NCBI GenBank assembly: GCA_024734555.1
Contig: JANPWX010000029.1
Location: forward strand, 1,371,072-1,435,071
Direction of reading: 5' to 3'
DNA from: Trochalopteron elliotii
Lineage: Eukaryota > Chordata > Aves > Passeriformes > Leiothrichidae
Length of the DNA: 64,000 nucleotides
Shown here: in pieces, positions 57,901 through 64,000 of the stretch
How the letters are laid out: each line of letters starts with the position of its first letter
Numbering within the stretch: the stretch's first letter is position 1
Notes under the pieces: model-generated
Seen by the model: only the letters and a program-made list of their open reading frames with translations
Told to the model about the DNA's origin: nothing
Databases searched by the model: none
Program-made: the position numbers and the translations under genes

Positions 57901-60900
57901 GCAGGCCTCTCTCCTTGGCCAGTTCACAATCTCCCAAGTTCTATTTGATATTTATTTAATGCCTGCATAGAACTATTTGCAATGCCATTTCCCTCCCTTT
58001 TGGTTTATTCCCTCTAGCCAGCTTACTCCAGCCATACACAGAATTTCTCTAGACAGTGTGTTACCTCCTTCAGACTGCCTTCCATTCTGTCTGACTGCCC
58101 ACAGTGTGCTCCTGGTCCTCACCATCCACAACACTCTGTAACCATAGATACCCTGAACAATTCAAACAGGAACCTTCAAGGCTCCACATTTGCTCTTGTA
58201 AATATTTTGATGAAAAGAGTAATTATATTTCAGATCAAGGCTTCAACAAGAATATTAGTTAAAAACATTGATTAAGAGAAGTTAAAGTATGTGTTCAGCA
58301 GTGTGTGTCCCTAAGAGTACAGGATGAAGTTAAATCTGAGATTCACAACCATTGCATGTTAGCATGAAGTGCTACTGAAAGGTACTTTGTTTTCGTATTA
58401 GTGATCTCTCAAGGCTTGATCCAGGGTCACTTGCAATGAAGATAAGACTTTCCATTGATTTTAATTTGCTTTGGAACATAGATCTTTTATGGTTTTAATT
58501 AATAGTTTCAAAATTGTGTATTACACAATTTGTAAAGTTCTCAGGATGAATTCAAAGTTAAAATATTATTGTTATGTTCCATTCCAGTCTTATGCAGCAT
58601 TCACAACAACTACTTTGAAGTCATTCAACTGGAGAAATATTTGAACTCAAGGGGGTAAAAAAATCCTACACTTATTATGACAATATTTTTGATTTAATGT
58701 TGTCCTTAACCTCATTAGGAAATTTTTTATAACCTTTTTTTTTTTTTTTTAAAGCAGAAGTTCTGTCTTTGTATATGGCTATTAAAATCATTATACATTT
58801 TTAGGAGTAAATAAATTTAGGAGAACAGAAATGCATAATGCAGCACCCTTTTATCAAGGGCATATACCACATACCAGATGGAAAACAAACTGTGTTTACA
58901 CCATTACCACTATCGCCACTGACACTACGAGATCTACAATATGTTATAGCAGCAGCTCCATTAACCTTGCTAGTTCTGTTACAGTTGTCTGGTACTTTGC
59001 CCAATCTGTGTTTGTTGTCAGCAAATGGATCAAATTAGGAGATTTTCATTCTGTTTAATGACCTTTTTCCTCCTTTCTCAATTTAGGCCATAGTTCATTC
59101 AAAATTGTTCTACTATTGCTCTGTAAAATACTGCAAATAGATGGCTCTGGATCTGTCTGCTACTCCACATGTAAATTGTACCATCTTACCTCAGAGGTGA
59201 AACTTCAGAAGAGCCATGGACAGCAAATGTGCTGTAAAAACACCAGTTCCTACCTGGTGGATGGTTGGTGATGTGCCTTGCTGAGGCTGCTGACCTTTAG
59301 GAGCAGCATTGGGACACACTGCTGTCCTTCAGTGCAGGCTTCTCCTCAGGACCTTTTGCTTTTCAAATTAGAGCAATCCTCACCACTCCTAATGATGTTT
59401 CTAATGTAGTCATGCTGACTTTTTTGACAACTTGGGAAGCGGGTGGGAATGTTTTGTTTTGTTCAAATGAGTCACCTGGAAGAGTGATTCTGTTGCCCTT
59501 GCCTTGATGCCTCCCCTCCAGAGCAGGGAAAGGATGCTCAGCCCCCAACCTGTGCCTGTCTCAGGAGAGACACCTCACACCATCCCATGATCAGCTCAGC
59601 TCAGCAGCATCCACTGCAGGCCATATGTTCCCACCCTGTGTTTGTGCTACAGCAATTCACATGCAGCCACATGACAACCCAAGCCTGTGAACTGATCCAG
59701 CCCAAACAGAACTGCTTGCTGCTGCTGTGAGTTTTGGCTGGATACATTTCCTAACTCGCTGTGTGGCTACAAGAGCACTTCCACCACAAGGGAGAGCAGA
59801 GCCAAGTGGCTTTGTGTGCTGAGAAGAGCACAGGCACTCCCCTCCCTAAAGATGCTTACCAGATTAAACTGATTGTGGACTAAGATGTTATGTTAGGTAG
59901 AAAATTAGAATGCCTCAGGAAGCCATTTTCAATTAGACTATTATTTGGAATAAGGTGATGTCCTCCATATACCTGCTGGCAGACACCTAAGACCTTCCTT
60001 AGCATTCTTTATTTTTTCTTCCCTTGGCAGTTCAGTTCATTAAAATCATAAAGGAAACAAAGCTGTAGGGGTAGGAAAATTATATCAAAGACTGAGGCAG
60101 AAGTAACCTGATACTGGCTTTGTGCAACCTCCCTTCCACTTCTTCCTGTTGTGTGAGCAGTGCTGAGCAGGCAGTTGTGATTTAGATCAACACTCCTTGC
60201 CACAGCAAGCTGAATAACCTCCTGACCTTCAGTTCTATTGTGATACACAGGGTTCATTTTCTCTCAGCTAAAAGCAACTTATACTGAAGGGAAAATAAGG
60301 CATGCTTCTCAGTTTGGACAAGATTTAAGGATCACATCAGCAGTCAGGCAGATGGAAATGGTTGGGGTTTTTCTACTGTATAAAATATTTCAAATTTAAA
60401 AGTTGAGTCATTTTTTTGGTACCCTTATATTGACGTACATCTTGCATGGAGAAAAACAGGTTATTATATGAGAAACAATGAGGGAAAAAAATTAAGAATT
60501 TTAAGTTTTCTGCATCCTTTACTTTTAGTCAGATTTAGTTCATGGGTGTGCTACTAGTAGTGTAATGTAGGTGCACCAATAAGGTAAGAACAGCATGTGC
60601 AAATTCTCTTTGAGGTTAAACTTTGGGTCAGAAATAAAATCATTGCAGTTTTACATTTTTCTGGCATTTGCTTGAAAGACTTCTAAAGAATACACCATGT
60701 TGGGAGAAAACTTATCCTTCCATCTCTACACTAAATTAATCACTACACTGTGTATTTCTGATGAAGGAAGGTGTATACTCTTCCAAGTAAAGAAGACTTT
60801 GATCTGCTCTTGAGAATTAGCAAAGACAAAGGGCTGAGCAGGGGTTTTATTCAAGACTGCCTTAAATAAAATATTTAATAACAACATAGCACCTTTCTTC

Positions 60901-63708
60901 TTCATGGTTATTCTCAAAATATTTACAATAATTTATTTACTATAGCAAGTAGCATTTATTCTAATGTATTGGAATTATGCACATTGCCTTCCATGTTTGC
61001 TTTCAGGATGAGAAATAATATTTCTGCCCATATATTGTTCCTTCTGAATTTATCACAACTATTTTCAAAAATATTTTTCTACCTGAAAATGCTCTGCATA
61101 GGCACAGCATATCTGCTGTCTGAAATTTCTTTTGTGTTTACTACTGGAGTTGGCTTCTCTGTCAAAGCAGGTGAAGCCAAACAGTCATGGAACAGTTTTG
61201 GAAGTCTCCATGTGATCTGTCATATTTACAGACTGCAGCATGAGAGTGAGATGTAGGATGTCCTGTCGCAGCAGAGTAGAAATGGGGCTTTTCTGCATAT
61301 CTGATAACAAAAGAGGTCACTTTTTAAACATCTTACCTTGTAGGAAATGGTTTAAGAGAGGCACTGGTGAGCCATCATTCATTCAAGCCTGCTATAGACA
61401 GCTCCTTGTAACAAGACAAGAGGGAAGCCCAAATTGATTACTGAGTTCTCCCCATATCACTTGTGTATTCATTCCTTCATGTACTTTGCCTGCAGTGTTT
61501 CTGAAAGATAATACAGTGATAATATGAGAAGAAGTGGATAGGAAGAACTGTTTAGACATAATGAGAAATAAGATATCCTAAAGTAGAATCTATCTGTTTC
61601 TCTTTTTCACTAACACTCCTGACATGATATTCTTTTAGAGGCTTTTTTATGAGCATGGTTTTATCTATAATGCGTGTGGGTAGATATGTAAAGGAGCAAG
61701 AAAAGGGAATGAATAAAAAAAGAGAAGGAAACTAACAGCCTGAGAGTAGATACCAAGCTCCTGTGAAAGCATCAGTCAGGATAGGAAACTATAATCTTTC
61801 TTAACAAAGAGAAAGAACTGAACAGGAATGCCCACGGACAAATAAAGTGACCCTGGTTGCTCCAGCACAGTTTGGTGTTGTATCTTTGTGAGACTCCTGC
61901 TCTTTTGGCCATTCATTAGAGCAGTAAGATTCTGTGTAGAGTATTTGGTTTTAATCAGATGTTCCTGGAGTTATGTTTGTGGGCACAGACCCAGAATTGT
62001 GCAAAAAGGGCAGCAGTGAATGGACTTCATTGTTGTCCTCTCCTGGACTGCTGCATGAGGAGAAGATGCAAGATCAAATAAGCAGGGAAATGCATTATGT
62101 ATGGTCACCTAATACCTGCAGCCATTTTTCTTTACCATGCTCTGAGACCTTGCCCGTGTTCTTTATGCTTTCATAACATCTTCCTTCCGTTATTGGAATC
62201 CTGTCTTTATAGACATGCAACTTAAATCTATTCACTTCTTAGTAGCCTAAAAAGTTCAGCCTGTTCTTCAAAAGCCTTGTTGGCTCCCAGAGTGTTATGT
62301 ATATACTACTGCTTCACAGTGGGGTGGTTTGGGCCTCAGGTGACACTAATTTTTGCCAGATTTGTTACAATTTCTTATTCAATATCTTACCCAATCTTCT
62401 GAGTGTTTAAGTGCTAATCAAGGTTGTAGCTGGCGGAGGTGAATAGTAGTGACAGGGAGGAATAAAGACATGGACACAAGGCTGCAGTGTGATTTAACTC
62501 ATCTGATTTTTACTCATTCATTCATCTCTCTCACCGAAGTCTGTAATAATTGGGAATCCTCGTAAACCATAGATCAAACGTATTTTAAAAGATAAATTCT
62601 ATGGGGCTGTCTCATTTCTAGTAAATTGTGTTGTTTTGTAGCTGAAAGTCTATAGAAATTCCTGCAATTGACTGAAATGCAGAGCTTCACTCAGAGGAAT
62701 GTAACCTGTTGCTAGTGTTTCTAGGCACTTCCTCAAAAGAAATAATACTAATGAGGAAAAATAAATATCTGTATTGCTTCTTCTGATTGTTTTGGTATTA
62801 ACAGTTCAATCTTAAAATTTATACCCAGAAAAATATTTAGTAAGACTAAAATACAGCTGGAGAGGTGCAGCAGTACTTACAGGACCTGGCTAATGACAGC
62901 AGCAGCTTTTCATGACATCTGTTTGGTAGGCTTCAGAATGACCTTGTCAAAGTTAAAAGCTCATAGCATTCATATTTTTTTTATAGCATTATGATTCTGC
63001 ATAACAGTGCTAAAAACAAAACCACAGTATAATTATCCTGTCAATCAAGCTGCCAGAAAAGGCATTTTCCACTAGCTTTGCACCTACTAAACTGTAAATA
63101 ATTTATAAAATTAGAAGTCAAGACTAAGTGGAGGCATTTTGGGTCTAGTTAAGCACTTGTCAGAGCTCTGTGCTTTAAGCAACCCCACACACTGAGCTCT
63201 GGGTTCTTACTTCCCTCCTGTGAGTGTGAAAATGGTCATTTGTCCTTGTACTGCTGTGCATGCACCTAATAAAAATATCAAGCTGTTAATAGAGCTGTGA
63301 ACAGGTGTACAGTGGATGTTGTAATGATGTTTTATTCATTTGAATTTCCAGCCCATTTAGTCTCATCCAATGAACAACAAAAATATTTTCTTCATTATCT
63401 CCAATTAATGTAAATGTCAAATATTTGAATATATTATCACACTGATAATTCAGTACACTGGTTGATTTGTGGAGTATTTGCATTAAAGTGACAATTAAAA
63501 CAAGGGGAAAAGTAATCCAGAATGGATGTCCTTATCTGTTGTCATGTTCTTACAGAGATGTTGGGCTTTTTTCTCTGAGATCTTTTGCCCGTGGTAAACA
63601 AATTGCTTAAAGCCTTTGGGCTTACCATTGTTTGTATCTGATCTTTTAAAAAAATGATAGTAATTGATTTGTAATTATTTCAAAATGAGGTTTTTTTGGC
63701 TATTCATT
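57901..63708. other. Unique sequence, no gene seen
   Basis: No recognised transposon or gene. A T16 run lies at 58735-58750. At 58831-59058 several plus-strand and one minus-strand frame overlap (66 to 75 codons); none is recognised. A GC-richer zone lies at about 59150-59850 without a recognised element. Confidence 0.5.
58735..58750. repeat. Poly(T) run, 16 bases
   Basis: Sixteen consecutive T residues on the plus strand, followed by AAAGCAG. No minus-strand retroposon body was recognised to its right. Confidence 0.85.
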
Positions 63709-64000
63709 GTTCTGTTTAGCTGGGTTGGTGTTAATTTCCTCCCTGGTAGCTGGTGCAGGGATGTGCTCTGGATTTCCTGGGGGATTTCACAGGGCTGCTG
63801 GAAGTGCTGCTGGGCAGTGCTTGCACAGCCAGGGACTCCTCACCTTCCCCTGCTGCCCTGGCAGGGAGCAGCACAGGGAGCTGGGACAGCTGCCCTCAGC
63901 TCACCCCGGGGATGCTCCAGACATCTCCCACAGTCTCCTGCTGAGCACTAAAACTGGGGAGAGCTGGCTGGGGTGGTGACCCACTGATCAGGGCATTGCT
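63709..64000 (+). mobile_element. Avian ERVL-type LTR, 5' part, cut by the window end
   Basis: The element starts TGTTCTGTTTAGCTGGGTTG and continues with GGTGTTAATTTCCTCCCTGG and TAGCTGGTGCAGGG, which I recognise as the conserved opening of a common avian ERVL-type LTR. Further on, ACTGGGGAGAGCTGGCTGGG corresponds to the region just after the promoter. In the family this follows a TATATAAA box; here the place reads GAGCACTAAAACTGGGG, so the TATA box appears lost or altered, and the U3 part looks shorter than usual. It is GC-rich against an AT-rich background. Whether an internal region follows (a full provirus) or it is a solo LTR cannot be seen. The three plus-strand frames here are not genes. 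Confidence 0.85.

Noticed and set aside
1..64000. CRISPR arrays, operons, tRNA/rRNA genes, prokaryotic signals
   Set aside because: No regularly spaced direct repeats with unique spacers, no cloverleaf or rRNA-like sequence, and the sequence is plainly vertebrate in character.

Overview
This window looks like vertebrate nuclear DNA from a bird, most likely a songbird. It is AT-rich, has no long open frames, no operon-like packing and no tRNA or rRNA gene that I can see. The interspersed repeats are of bird type: several CR1 (chicken repeat 1) LINE relics, and solo long terminal repeats (LTRs) of endogenous retroviruses, one of them matching the well-known avian ERVL-type LTR start. I saw no Alu, B1 or L1 elements. 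No confident host protein-coding gene was found. The best reading is intergenic or deep-intronic DNA, a gene-poor stretch with scattered transposon relics.

Layout. 1-9.4 kb: unique AT-rich DNA with a compound 11-mer/5-mer tandem repeat at 2.1-2.2 kb and a near-perfect 18-bp hairpin at 8.8 kb. 9.4-15 kb: an LTR cluster. Two copies of one LTR family lie in opposite orientations (9461-9860 minus, 14562-14959 plus, about 90% identical by eye), with an unrelated LTR (10834-11284 minus) between them. A short exon-like open segment lies just left of that LTR. 15-26 kb: unique AT-rich DNA with one exon-like segment behind a strong polypyrimidine/CAG signal at 17.14 kb. 26-34 kb: CR1 relics of different age and orientation, including one that still shows reverse-transcriptase motifs (31.2-31.5 kb, minus) and one with a hexamer tail (29.57-29.89 kb). 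36.2-36.5 kb: a compact solo LTR with flanking 7-bp direct repeats. 37-57 kb: mostly unique sequence with a few small tandem duplications. 57.6-57.9 kb: a probable second compact LTR. 63.7 kb to the end: the start of an avian ERVL-type LTR that runs off the window.

There is no gene set here that works together, and I did not find an undescribed biological system. The observations most worth a second look are the inverted LTR pair, the two exon-like segments, the hairpin, and the two compact LTRs with alpharetrovirus-like promoter/poly(A) spacing. All repeat calls rest on recognition by eye. A RepeatMasker run with an avian library and a comparison with chicken and zebra finch would settle most of them.
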